NCBI RefSeq assembly: GCF_964340395.1
Contig: NC_135553.1
Location: 14,265,001-14,327,000 of the forward strand
From: Glandiceps talaboti
Lineage: Eukaryota; Hemichordata; Enteropneusta; Spengelidae
DNA length: 62,000 nt
Reading direction: 5' to 3'
Shown: positions 1 to 13,836 of the stretch, piece by piece
How the letters are laid out: every line of letters begins with the position of its first letter
Position numbering within the stretch: position 1 is the stretch's first letter
The notes under the pieces: model-generated
What the model saw: the letters and a program-made list of their open reading frames with translations, nothing else
Database searches by the model: none
Told to the model about the DNA's origin: nothing
Made by a program: the position numbers and the translations under genes

Positions 1-763
1 AGAAAGGTATACGGGTATGTGCCTCCCAAAATGGGTAGCACATAAGAAAATTGATAGAGTGCCACCTTTTAGAAAACGGAATCGGTGGAGGGTCACATTA
101 TACGCACAGACTGGGCTCGATTTTTCAATCCCGGCCCACCATCACCCCTCTTGTTATTACTCGAAGGCTCCTTTATCACTAACCGCTATACTGTGTTATC
201 CAAAGATTGCCTTGTTGCAGAAGAATATTGTATCAATACACGTACTTATTCTCCACATTAAGATATTTGTTATTATCATGACGTAGCAGTTTTAACACGT
301 GACCTTCACGCGTGACTTGCATAATGGTGTCAATTACTACGTGACCATTTATTGTGTATGATACGGTTCATTTCATATGCTAGCGTAAAGCTCAGATCAC
401 TAATTCTTGCAGTGGTCTGAGCGTAAATTGATTGGTTCTACACTAAACCAACGTTCTTAGTTAAGTACACGAGTCCGATATAAAAAAATATTCGATATAC
501 AACAGAAACTTTCTCTTTAATTTACTATCTCCTGCCTCATTTGTCTTTCCGTTACTTCGTTTTTATCATCTTACTAGTAAGTTTGCGGTCTCATCTTATT
601 TCTATGAGCCCCTTTTCTTGTGTTTTCATATACACATGTACATGAAAGTGTAACAAAATAAGTTTCTGCCATAATTATATTATTTTTTTTACTGTGGGGA
701 AAATGCTTCACATAAAAACTAGATTAAAAACTAACGCTACAGCTATGCAGATTGTCGACGATA
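1..763. other. No gene seen
   Basis: AT-rich unique-looking sequence. The one frame here (17-286) has no motif, and I see no repeat structure. Confidence 0.6.
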
Positions 764-1266
764 TTACAGTTAAAATGATGTAGGCTTGCTTGGTGTTTCA
801 CTCATGGGACATTATAGCTAAATGATGTAAGCTTGGTGTTTCATTCATGGGACATTATATAGCTAAAATGATGTAGGCTTGGTGTTTCACTCATGGGACA
901 TAACGTTTTTGACACAGACATAGACATATTTCAACTCTAGACTAACAACAGAGACACAATAAACACAGTAGGATCCTTTGCCCAATCACATTGGACACAT
1001 ATAAGCTTTGCTATTCTTTCACAGTGCACTGAGTAAAACAGGCTTCTAATGAAAACATTACACTTGGACCTGATGATTTTAACGGCTGCAATTGTTTATT
1101 TTCTAACTGATAATCAACATTTCAACTTGACTACTTCTACATCCCCACTGTGTACGGCACCTATGTAATTGTTTCTTTTGCATTTAGATTAGAAGTTGTC
1201 TGAGGATGTGTATTAAATGTCATGTCACATGAGTGAAACACCAAGCCTACATCATTTTAGCTGTAA
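764..1266. mobile_element. 503-bp inverted-repeat element (MITE-like)
   Basis: The left end has TTACAGTTAAAATGATGTAG followed by GCTTG and GTGTTTCACTCATG. The right end is its reverse complement (CATGAGTGAAACACCAAGCC ... TTTAGCTGTAA). The left arm is repeated about three times in tandem (770-903, units of 45-50 bp). No coding capacity. Confidence 0.75.
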
Positions 1267-1608
1267 AACCCGTCTTCTGGCGTTGTTTAACAGCATGTAG
1301 TTGATGCATGGTGGCGCTCATAATTGGGATTTCGTCGACATTTTAGAATATAGTATATTGTATAGACTAAATTATATCATCGATTCGTGTAAGTTCACGT
1401 GTTATGCATGAATACGAGGTTGGAGCTCTACCAAATAGCACGTAGTGGTCAAGTATGCGTCGGTTAGTAGAATATCTCGACGGACGCATATGCTCCGTTA
1501 ATTATTTCTATCATATTTTGTCTTTGTAGTTTGAGTTTAGTCTCTAACTTTAATTTTTGTAATCAAATAGTCTGCGATATAGTCACCCGCCTCCCTCCCC
1601 TTAACCCT

Positions 1609-1955
<347 letters not shown>

Positions 1956-2055
1956 TAATGGCGACCATCATGCTTTCAAACATACACCATGAGCACTAGG
2001 CTGAAAGGTTCAGTCGTTGTTTCCTTCTATGTATTATATAGTAAGTGGCGAGTGG

Positions 2056-3928
2056 TTAGGGGTGGACCATTTGATATCCTGGGGGGGCTTGGAAGATTCG
2101 GGAAAAAAAGATGCCAAATGGATTTGCTTGAAAAAAAATCCGATGGACCACTGCTGCTATAAAAAATGTCTTGGCAGGGTGATGATGCACAGGTTCGAGT
2201 ATACTGTTCAACCTGCTCGTACCTCTCCAACCAGGACACTTGTCAAATCATGACAAACCGTTTCAAACACATGTCAGGGACCAGTCAGTTTTGTTAGCCT
2301 GTGGTACATATATATATTAATTTTGTTCTTGTCTCTGTTTCTTTCATAGATGGTTTAAATATTACTTCATGTAAGGGTTCAAACATAACTATACATAAAA
2401 TTATACGTATAATACATGTATTACCTAGCTACCACACTAGTTACAGAACATGCCATGTAAGTGTTTGGCTGTTTCACAATCAGTGCTTCACTTATCTTGC
2501 ACTTTGGGGCAAAAGGGAACTTGAAGGTTTTGTAATGGTAATCTTCCTACAATTAGATAGTTTATAAAAGAACTTAATCTAAATTGTTCTAGTCTCTTCA
2601 GTATGAATTTGTCAGAATGGATGCTATACTTCCTATTTCATACACTACATGTATCGACACCACAACTCAAATTCAAGTTTCTATTGTACACTAGGTATGA
2701 CCTCCTAAAGTGCTCTAACACATCAGTAACTTTACTATACATGCAATATCAATGCCCCTATATCAATGTTACAGGCCCACTTTGGCCCACTTTTATAACA
2801 TGGAAAACTTATTTAAAAAGTTATATTTACTTTAGCTTTTCGATGCTTGGCAATATATATCTCAGAGGCTACGAATAACCTAAAAATTGCCTAAATAGAA
2901 ACAAAAAACTGCAGATCTGGCGGGGGGGGGTGGCCTTGGACTCCATCACCCCAGAGGCCACTCATTCGTTAAACCAACAATAAGATTCACCAAAATTGGT
3001 AAATAAAACTTGAAAAGCTTCTAGGGGAGACCCCTAGGACCCCCCCCCCTCTTACTGTCAAGATGCTATGAAACTTTATTTCAAAAATGTTTCAACCATG
3101 TGTAGTTGCTTTTTACAATTGTTAGAGCTGTCTTGTAAAGCTTGCAAATTATCGTCTGAAAGTGTCTGTTAATAGCCTGAAATTGCTTTAGGAGTAAAAA
3201 TCCTCCAGGGCTTCTAGGGGACACCCTTAGAATCCCCTCCCCCATAAGAGGTAGACATGTTCCAGTTTCAAATCAAAATTCTTTCCTCCACCTCTTAGTG
3301 TCAAGATGCTATGGAACTTTATTTCAAACATGTTTCAACCTTATGTAGTAGTAACTGTTGCTTTTTACATGTCAGAGCTCTCTTATAAAGTTGTAAATTA
3401 TTGTCTGAAAGTGTCTGTGAATAGCCCAAAACATTGCCTTTAGAAATAAAAAACTCCAGGGCTTCTAGGGGGAGACCAATGGAAAAAACACTGACATACC
3501 CCCAAGCTGGAGAAACTGACCGGTCTATCTGAATGTTTGAGCTCATGAATCAAGTTTCCGATTTGTATTTTCAGTGTGTCACCATACCATGGCATAAAAA
3601 CTGTCAACGATGTTTATTTAATTGAAAATCAAACATGTATGAAATATGTAGTTTTCTAAATATAATCTGTGTGTGATAGAACAACACTTTTTTACTCTCT
3701 GTATTACCATGTGCGAAAACCAAACAGAAAATTGTGGCAACAAAAGTAGGTGTTCAACATTGATGTAAAAAAAAATCCGGATATCTCAAAGAAGCAAAGA
3801 AAAAAAAGTTGCCAGCATAGGCGAAGGAGAAAAAAAAATAATTCTCAGGCAAGCAGGTGGGAAAAAAAATAATGACTCTCCACCAATCTTCCAAGCCCTC
3901 CCCAGGATATCGAATGGTCTACCCCTTA
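2056..3928. mobile_element. 1.87-kb element with ~45-bp terminal inverted repeats
   Basis: The left end TTAGGGGTGGACCATTTGAT and right end (reverse complement TAAGGGGTAGACCATTCGAT) continue matching through a ...ATCCTGGGG-GGGCTTGGAAGATT segment. The inside has no transposase frame. It holds a tandem duplication of about 244 bp (copies starting near 3050 and 3294) and repeated GGGCTTCTAGGGG motifs. Likely a non-autonomous DNA transposon; no clear target duplication. Confidence 0.7.
3050..3478. repeat. ~244-bp tandem duplication inside the 1.87-kb element
   Basis: Two diverged copies begin with CTTACTGTCAAGATGCTATG (3050) and CTTAGTGTCAAGATGCTATG (3294). Each runs through CTGAAAGTGTCTGT to a GGGCTTCTAGGGG end. 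Confidence 0.75.
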
Positions 3929-4382
3929 CATAAGCGGACAAACGACTGAACTATTTCAGACAACATCAGCACCATCATTTTCACTCTACGGATTCAGTAG
4001 AAATTTATAGTCTCGTTAACAATAATACTATACATTCTGAAGTGTACAGCTGTACTCCGGATCCACTGCTTGGTATAGATAGCCACAAAACAGGTGCAAC
4101 TGCTCACTACGATTTTCGTCGCAATTTTTTTAAACACCAGAAACGTCCATGTTTTAGGTTTTCTGTTGTTTATGGCTTCCCATGATCTAACATACGTTGT
4201 TTTGCTGACAGTGTTGTTGAGTTCCAAGTATATAGCGAAAAGGGAGACGGGGTGATGAACTGTCTTACCCAAGATTTAATCTATTTAAAACATTGGCCTT
4301 TGTTTCCAATCCATACTAAAATACAGCAGATCGGATTATATTTACATGACAATCAAATTGTGCATGTATGTGTATCCCCCCT

Positions 4383-4534
<152 letters not shown>

Positions 4535-4802
4535 TGACCCTAGTTAAAAATAAGCCTCCGACCCTAAACATTGTCTACATGCAAAAAGGTAAAATGGTGA
4601 CATTTTACTTCTATTTCCCTGTAGATTTTCTTGCCAAAATATTTTTGGTTATTTTTTAAAAATCATATCCCCGAGAGGAATGATGTCATTTCGGTCTATA
4701 ACAACACAGTCTGTATATTGTGTTTGTCTACTCCTGGATCACATAATTGTCTTCATTTACAATGGATAACACTGATCATGAAGTAAAACAAACTCGTTTA
4801 TA

Positions 4803-5070
4803 GCATTCATATTACAACTAGCAACACTGAAGTAAAGCACTTTCTCTATGTGCTACACTCCTTTATGGCATTCATATTACAACTAGCAACACTGAAGTAA
4901 AGCACTTTCTCTATGTGCTACACTCCTTTATGGCATTCATATTACAATGGGTAACACTGAAGTAAAGCACTTTCTCTATGTGCTACACTCCTTTATGGCA
5001 TTCATATTACAATGGGTAACACTGAAGTAAAGCACTTTCTCTATGTGCTACACTCCTTTATAACATTCAT
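4803..5070. repeat. 65-bp minisatellite, four units plus partials
   Basis: Units begin GCATTCATATTACAA at 4803, 4868, 4933 and 4998, exactly 65 bp apart, with few mismatches. A fifth partial unit starts at 5063 and a diverged one precedes the array (from about 4747). Confidence 0.9.
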
Positions 5071-8000
5071 ATCAAGTGTAAAAGTATACTGTTGCAATTC
5101 ATTGATTTGTGTTGTCGGCATGTGGCCTTTCTAATGTGGTCAATTAGCAAATTAAATAGTATTACCTTTTTGCACTTGATATGGGTGTTATAAACGATTG
5201 TGGTACAAACAGAAAATGCTTTTTTTGTTATGGGTTGTAGTTCTTTACACCTCATCAACGGTTACGGAAGTATTGTGACCAACGAGTATCTTTAAATTAA
5301 AAGAAAAGTAAAATAAATAAAATCCGTACCTACCTGTCCTATTTTCTGAAGTCCTAATATCGGAAACAAACTTTTGTTTTTATTTTTGCCTTTTAATAGC
5401 ATTTCAACGAAAACCATTATTTATTTCTCCTTTCATATCTCATGGATTTTTCTGTCAATGTATCAAAGACTACGTGAAAGTAAGTAAACTGAAAAGATGG
5501 GTCCGAGCGCGCGATCCAGATGTATACTGTCAACAACATAAGCTTACTATAAGAGACACTTGGAAACCTCAGAATTGACTATAAAATATGTTGTTTAATG
5601 TTCAAATGTCATCGGAATGAGGCAGCGGACTATTTAATATCTCCTTTAATTCCTTCCAAGGTCAAGCGCGCCAGACTGAGGTTAAGTAGTACTTTGGAGA
5701 GCTCCTACGAAGTTCCTAGAACCATAAACCCTACACGTGTACAGGGTATATGCTAGAACGGTCACGTGTAAAATTTGGGGACAAGGTATATTTAGTGTCC
5801 CCGGTCCATGCAGTCAACAAAGCTGTTTTTGCGAAAAAGCTGTACTTACGCAAGTTTCTGTGGGCGGGTAATTATTTTCGATCGGTAGGAGGGGAGCTAA
5901 CACAAATAATTGCAGTACTGTAGCCTGCGGGGGGCGGGGTGCAGCTGCCCCCTGAGATTTTTTGTGGGAAAGAAAGAAAAAAACTACTTTTTGAATACAT
6001 GGCGATGTTATTACAATCGTTATTTACATGAAGATTCCTAGCATTCGCGATTTGAATTGATGGTTCACTAAAGTCAAAAGTGACTGTACTTTGATACACT
6101 GACTCCTCGCTAATATGTATCTTATATCTCTATTGTAAGCTGGCTTAGCTTTGAATAAAAATGTGTCCAGTTAAAAATTATAACATTTTCAAGTGTAGCA
6201 AATTAAAAATTCTTAGTGCGGGGAAGTACAAAAGAAGTGCGCACATGCACTGTACATTTTCCGCAAGTAACAGTAGTCTTGAAAGTCTCCTTCATTTGAA
6301 GATAGTAAGTCGCAATAATGTCAGAGAGTGAAACTCCAAAAAAAAGACGGAAAAAGTCGTTCAACGTGAGGTCGCCTGCTGCATGCAGTGACTCCGAACA
6401 TGTGCTCGATTTCATAACATCTTGTTCCTTATATTAAAACATTTACTGATAAAACGGCAGATCTCTTTTTGGAATATTTGGTGGCCCTGAAAAAAAACTA
6501 TTAAACTAGGTACACAGTTTAAGATCCACTCTTTGAAGATCCGCTTTCTATTGTGTTCAACGTTGTCTTTGCTTAAAATGTTGTTTGATATAATTATCTC
6601 ATTGCACTGACACTAGCGTTATTCCGCAATTCATTTTGAAGCGACAATTTGCTATTGAAAGAATGATCCTGAATTTGTAAAGACAGCTGTACCTTCGACA
6701 TCAAAATTCAAACTTTAATTTCCATTTTAATGATAATGACAAGGAGAATCCACTGAGTTCACCTTGGGTTCCGACATAAAGGAGGGCCATAACAGTTTTA
6801 GTTTATAGGAGTACTAGTTGGGTAAAGAAAAGGATTATTTTGTTGTGTTACTTTAGTTGAGAAAGTACCATCCATTTTCTTTTTTATTTAAAAGTTGTTG
6901 TTTTTTCACTTTGAATGTGACGTCTTTTCGGCAACTACTTTGAAAGATGCCACATTAGGCCAGAAAAAATGAAAAAGCTGTTCAACCTACCCATACATTT
7001 CTTTGGTGATTGGCAATATATTCTCATGCGGGCTTCGCATGTCAGTAAAATGCACACTTTGTTTCAAAATCATGTTAAGGACATTTCTTTATATTTTCTG
7101 AATAGTACATGTAACAATATACATTTGAGTCTATTCCAAATTATATAATATCTTATACAGTGGTTTACTTGGCTCTGATGATGCATACAAGCATGAATTG
7201 AGATTAAATTAAATTGTTGCATATCCAATTTGCACTAAATTGAATCGAGCAAAAGTTTACGACCATGGGAGTGGGCCGAGTAGTCAGGGGTGGCTAAAAT
7301 AATGCTTAAGTTTCATTTGGCGGGGCTTAACATTTTTTGAGAAGAGAGGGTGAGAGGAGCTACAACATTTCTTTAACCGTAAATTGTGTACATTTCCTAA
7401 CTGTAGCTATCCAGACAAATTGCATGAGATAGTATCATGATGACTGAGTAAGTTCTATCTAAACTCGACCTGAAATATTTTGCTATCATTATATATGGTT
7501 TGTTTTATCCTGGTCAAGCATTGTGAAAAAATGAAATCGACCTACCTACCCAATGTGATGGGTTAGGTTGTCTGTTGAACAGTTTTTTTAAATTTTTTTC
7601 TGGCCTTACATATGATATTTAAATGCTTATGCTAAAATAGATATTATGTAAATTGCATGCAAAGTTATGTAAATTAGCCACCTTTCTAAATTTTAAATAC
7701 ATGATTGTACCAAGACAAAGGTCTGAAACAACATATACTTAATACAACCTGAGCTGATATACAACCCACAAATATGCCCGTTGGCTACACTTGAGTGTAC
7801 TACAAGGTCAAAAAAATAATGAACGTCCCCCCCCCCCCCCCTCCCCAAAGAAAATCTTGCAATTTTTTAGTTTTTTTCGATTTTTTTTGTTAGGTACAAT
7901 AACTTACTCGTAGAATCTGGCATCGTGAACCGTATTGCATCACCTGTGGGTAAACGTATTTTTTTCTGTAGGTACAGTATATACAAAATAAAATGCATCC

Positions 8001-9238
8001 AAAAATCAGCGCATGCACGATTTCAACCTGTTTCTGTACTGCTTGTTGATAATATATCGGCCACTGATTATTGGTATTGTAACAACTTTCAGTGAAAATG
8101 TTTTGGTTGTCTGATCGAAAAATGATACTTCAGTTACAACTAACACAGTTTTATTATGGTGACAGGGTCTGATTCAAAACTTAGATGTTACTCGAGTTTT
8201 AAACTTGCCACTACACTACCTACAGATAATTAACAGATACAATGTCTTTTTTAATAAGGTAAATGACCAATTTTTAGGGAATATATCTTTGTTTATTTGA
8301 TGAAAAAAACTGTCCCAGTTACAGATAGTGCAGGTTTAAACACACACACTGTGTCATTTAACGCCTCAGTATATTAAACATTTGTTAGCACGTGTCTTGT
8401 TTACAATACTAGTGATATTCAAATAGATAAAAAGGACCGATCAGTAGAAACCAATACCACGTAATTTATCTGTTATCTTGTTAGACAACTGTATTGTTGA
8501 TTGATCTGAGGAACACGACCTGACCCGACTCATAAACTAAACGTAGGGTCTCCAGTATTCTATGGGATAAGTGTATGCTGCGCTGTTTTGTTTTCCCTTT
8601 TCTGGCTGTGCCAGCAGTGTCTGGCGCTATAAAGCATGCGAGCGCCTTCACCGCTGCGGTGGTTCAAATGCTGTCATAAGTCGTAAATATCTACGAACAC
8701 GGCTATTTAGCTGTTGAGACGGTCTTTCATACTCGTGGCAACACATACATGTAACACTCGCCGTGAAGTGACCATCGACAAAACGCGTACACGTGGTATT
8801 CGCAATGTATAAATCACTACATGGAGCTTGGATGTTCTAGTACCCGATTTACAGTGGAAAATGTTTCGACCAAAATATTTTCTCCTCAGGCCGACGACCC
8901 GCTGCCATAAACTCAGCTCGTTCCCTGAACAGTGTACAATATACCCATATATATACCCCATGCATGCATGCAAAATTATAAGTATTGCTCTGTTGTAGTT
9001 CTGAACACAATGCATTTTGGATGAATATAATAATCTGTACCTATCCACCTATCTCGTATGTTCAATTCGAGGAAAGCCTTCCGTAAAATTTGATTCACAC
9101 CTGTTACAAAAGTATACTAGTAATTTGTTATGAAGTTTGAATAAAAGCAGACGGGTTTTTTCGTTATGATTAAACTAAAGACCTTGTCCTCATTTATGGA
9201 ACACAAATTTAAAAGAACAATATTGTGTACGTGAACCG
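5071..9238. other. No gene seen
   Basis: AT-rich sequence with only short chance frames. The 113-codon minus frame at 8707-9048 has no recognisable domain. A C-run lies at about 7828-7841. Confidence 0.55.
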
Positions 9239-9265
9239 AGAGAGAGAGAGGGAGAGAGAGATTGT

Positions 9266-9321
<56 letters not shown>
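9239..9321. repeat. (AG)n then (TG)n compound microsatellite
   Basis: A short AG run to 9261 followed by about 50 bp of TG. Confidence 0.97.
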
Positions 9322-9323
<2 letters not shown>

Positions 9324-9730
9324 AAGCCCAAAACTCAAAGCTCAGAGTTGCGGAAGGGTAGAATGAATGCCTCTCTCAGTTCTTGAACTGGGGAATTCAG
9401 AGGTGTTAAAGAACATGAAAGATCATCTTTGTAATAGGGAACTTGCAAACCCGCCAAGTTCCCTATTGTTGACCAGCGTCACAGGATATTCGTCAGTACT
9501 ATTCAATCATGCAAACATGTACTGTTGTTTAATTTTGCATTCCAACAGTGTGTGTAGGCCCAAAAATCTATGGTTTTGCCTTATAGTACAGGAGGCATTC
9601 ATGTTAGAATTGTTTTTTCTTTCACATACATTTGTTATTTACTTTTCTGCTGGTTGATTGTGCTTTCTTTTCTTATTCTTTAATTTAAGGAAAATAAAAT
9701 TTCATCAGTCTTTCATTCAAAAATTTAATC

Positions 9731-9734
9731 AGAC

Positions 9735-9785
<51 letters not shown>

Positions 9786-9786
9786 G
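9731..9786. repeat. (CAGA)n microsatellite
   Basis: About 13 CAGA units. Confidence 0.97.
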
Positions 9787-9950
9787 TTGAATATCCTCAA
9801 GATTCAATATATGCCTCTCAAAGTATTATTTGGCTTCGCTTGCGTTTCACATTTGTTGTTTACCATGGCTCATCGAAATTTCTTCCCCTTTCTTTTCTCT
9901 GGAAGTAAAATGTTAGGCATTCCTTCAATCATGTAATTCATTCAATCATG

Positions 9951-10006
9951 CATTCATTCATTCATTCATTCATTCATTCATTCATTCATTCATTCATTCA
10001 TTCATT
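9951..10006. repeat. (CATT)n microsatellite
   Basis: About 13 CATT units. Confidence 0.97.
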
Positions 10007-10072
10007 TTGAATAGCCTCTTGATATTTTGCAGACATGATTCATTTAGATTCTACTACAACGGAAATCAAACG

Positions 10073-10523
10073 TTGAAACAAAACGTCGCCTGGCTCCAAA
10101 AAATCTCACTAACATTGCAACAGGTTTTTGACTGGATAAACCAACTATCTCTATGATGCTGTAAATCTTCTCGTCTGGCTCGACAAAAATCTAATTAATA
10201 TTTGCACATGTTATCGTCTGGCGCAATAAGAACTGAATTACAATTGATACATTTTAGTCAATTGACTGTAGTCTCAAAAATATCAAAGAATTCGAACGCG
10301 TCAACCTTTAAGGTTTACCACGAACGTATGAATTAAATTTGGCGATGATCTCCTATAAGATAATGGTAGCTCACGCAAAGAAAATGTAACAATAATGGTA
10401 AAGATGTTTGTAATGTCTGACGATTGACGAAACGCTGTTGATAAGATTTTTGTCTAGCCAGACGATACAATGTTGCAATGTTAATGGGGGATTTTTTTTC
10501 AAGCCAGACGACGTTTTGTTTCA
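10073..10523. mobile_element. Inverted-repeat element of the CGTCTGGC family, copy 1
   Basis: Starts TGAAACAAAACGTCGCCTGG and ends with the reverse complement CCAGACGACGTTTTGTTTCA. The interior has repeated CGTCTGGCTCGACAAAAATCT-like units in opposing orientation. Non-coding. Confidence 0.75.
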
Positions 10524-11308
10524 GGGTTTATGATTTTCGTGTAGGGTTTTACCACCAAAACCGTTAATTAAGGTCGAGAAGCAAACTTTTTAAAAGGAGA
10601 ACGTGAGACAAACATACAGATGATATCGTAACAGATGTGCGGGTGTGAACTCACAATACAACATGCATGCTCAATAAATACCATCTAAGAGTTCGATACA
10701 AAGTGACAGACAGTTGGTAACAATGTAGCAAAGTGCCCCTGATTGTATTGGTTATATTGTAGCAAGTTAGACCTGTAATTAGTTACATTGTTACAAAGTG
10801 GTAACATTGAACAACACACTGTAATAGTAAGGGTTACTGAAGTTCTGGCCATTTCTTAGGTAATTGACACAAGAGGGCGCACCAGATTTTGCAAAGTGAG
10901 GGCTAAATCTTGATGTGTGTCTATAGCCACTGGTTGCATGAAAGAGTGAATGAAATGTGTGTGAAATTAAAGAACTCTATCTGAATGTCCATAACTGAAT
11001 ATTACAGTAGTAGTTAGGCATGTGTTGATTACTGGTAGTCACTAATAAAATAGTACTGTGGAAATAACACAGATAAATAAGAGAATGTGTGATAACTAAT
11101 TCAAGTTTAATAGTGCCTGCTGTCTTTACGATGCCACAATTATATTCTACACTAATCTGGCCCTCACTTCCTGCCAAAAAATGGCTTGCCAAAAGCACTC
11201 CTAGTGGCTAAACCATGATTTTTTTTTATCTTTCCTATAATTGGAGAACTGTGGTATATAGAACTGCTTGATATAAATTACATAGCTTGCAAATGAACTC
11301 TGGCAAAC

Positions 11309-11539
<231 letters not shown>

Positions 11540-11633
11540 TCCGTTTCGGGGGGGGGTGAGTGCTAATTACAACCTTTCTGACTAACTTTCACAATTCAAT
11601 TAATGGTTATCCACCATTTGATTTTCCTAAATC

Positions 11634-11634
<1 letters not shown>

Positions 11635-11708
<74 letters not shown>
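11635..11708. repeat. (AC)n then (AT)n
   Basis: AC run of about 58 bp passing directly into AT and then into the palindrome arm. Confidence 0.97.
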
Positions 11709-11766
11709 GACAAATTGTGGATTCGTTGTTAGAATGATTGTCTGATAACTATAACTATAACTATAT

Positions 11767-11812
<46 letters not shown>

Positions 11813-11839
11813 TTTATATATATTATATATATAAAAAAA

Positions 11840-11928
<89 letters not shown>

Positions 11929-11967
11929 TCAGACAATCATTCTAACAACGAATCCACAATTTGTCAT
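11707..11967. repeat. Long palindrome: perfect 47-bp arms around an AT-repeat core
   Basis: The arm 11707-11753 (starts ATGACAAATTGTGGATTCGT) is an exact reverse complement of 11921-11967. The 167-bp centre is almost pure alternating AT. Able to form a cruciform or hairpin. Confidence 0.95.
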
Positions 11968-12042
11968 GGATTAAGTGGTGAGATCAATAGCTCAATGTAG
12001 GATAAAACCAAAAACACTAAAATTCTTATATTAGGCCTCAGA

Positions 12043-12072
12043 CCACCCCCACCCAACCCCACCCCACCCCAC
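12043..12072. other. C-rich tract; G-quadruplex motif on minus strand
   Basis: The minus strand reads four or more runs of G3-G5 separated by single T or TT, fitting the G3+N1-7 quadruplex pattern. Confidence 0.6.
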
Positions 12073-13560
12073 ACACACTCCCACATCTAACTAAATTGGC
12101 CAAAATTGAAAATTGCTTCAAACCACACAATCAATTTCAAATCAGCATTTACTGAAGCAAAAATTCTTCCTTTTCTCAATTTGACATTTTCAACCCACCC
12201 ACCCCTAAAGTTATAGAATTTAGTTAGAATTTAGAATCATACATTGAACTATTGATCTTGTCCCTAAGAAAGTTATCAGTTGATTTATAGCTTAATGCCT
12301 TCTGGAATAAAAAAAAAAGTCGATCGACATCTCAGTCAATTAAAGTGATGGATTTTACTCAAATCTAAAGTTGAGTACGTTTTTTGACTGTCACAGTTAA
12401 CTACTTGCAGTGTTGGCTTATAGTAACACGGTGATCTGTAGTGTGGACCGTGGATAGTAGACAATAGTATCGAGGACTTGAATTGCACTATATTGTGACA
12501 AATTACTGTAAAATGAATGTAGTCATGAATTCAGTTGTCAAAATCATCGGCGTAGAACATTTTCCCGCCGTTTTTTCTGACAAATTTATGAACTTTTCAT
12601 TTTTCTTCTTTAAACAACGTTTCTTTAGAGTGGAATTGTAACTTTTGTTCCTTACTTATTATTCGATGTCAAAACCTTTCCACATGGGTGTTCAGATTTT
12701 CCTCGTCTAGTCAACTAAATAATAATTATGTAAGTTCGTCTCCACTCCAGTGACCATGTCGTCATGATATAACCACAAGGCCGGATGACTTCAACTTAAC
12801 AAGTCATATGTACCGAACTTTCCATTCATCACACTACTTTTTGTGTTTCTGTAGTGGTTTTGGTTTTGAGGGGCCGTTTTGTATTGTAGCTTTGTCGATT
12901 CAAATGCTACATTTCGCCAATTCATTACACACCCGTATAGAGTCTACAAACAGGAATGATTTGATAAGCTAAAAACCAACTCCCTGAACTTTTCATTCAA
13001 TGCAATCTCAAACGGATGCAAATACAATAAACACTTATATAAACGGCATTGTAAGTGCAGCACACGAGTGTGTACGATAACATACATTCCGTATCACGTT
13101 CGTTTCCCGCCAAAACATGTGAACACCAGATGTAAACTGAATGCCTTCCATGGGGACTGTTAGTTGTATAGCCTTTGTTGTTATCAATGTATATACCAAC
13201 TTAATTTTATGAAACTGGAAGTGTGAATTGTTAAGGATTTTTAGGACACAATCGTTGTCATTGTCAATGTATGCACCAAGTCATATAAAATTTGCATTAG
13301 ATTTGCATACATTAGGATATTGCCTAATTACCCAAAAATATTGGTAATGCAAACGACTAATTGAAATTATACAGGTATACAGGTATACAGGTACAATTCT
13401 GATTATAGGCCTTATTTAGGCCTCTGATATCAGATCTGAGTTAACTATAATCGTATCAGTGCGTATGCTTGCATAGTCTTCAATTTAAATTTCATTTGCA
13501 AGTCCTTCCCAGTGTCTATCTAAACGTCTCTCAATGTATGTAATACCACATCATCATATG

Positions 13561-13562
<2 letters not shown>

Positions 13563-13591
<29 letters not shown>

Positions 13592-13704
13592 TGTATGTAT
13601 GTATGTATGTGTGTGTGTGTATGTATGTATGTATGTATGTATGTATGTATGTATGTATGTATGTATGTATGTATGTATGTATGTATGTGTGCATGTATGT
13701 ATGT
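13563..13704. repeat. (ATGT)n microsatellite, ~140 bp
   Basis: ATGT units with a short GTGTGT interruption at about 13610. Confidence 0.98.
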
Positions 13705-13836
13705 GCTAAATTATATAAAATTTGAAGCTTGTATTCTTATGATATTGCCTAATTAACGGAATCACTATAATAGCTTACATGTATATAGTGTAGTGCCAAA
13801 TATCCAAAGTTAAACAATGTTCAGGGGCGCTTAGAG

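Noticed and set aside
4803-5070. CRISPR-like regular repeat
   Set aside because: Units are contiguous with no unique spacers, in a eukaryotic context; simple minisatellite.
8707-9048. 113-codon minus-strand frame
   Set aside because: No domain, no splice context, composition like chance translation.
13571-13756. Met-Tyr-Val-Cys frames at the ATGT array
   Set aside because: Microsatellite read-through; same at 42165-42442 and 56008-56418.
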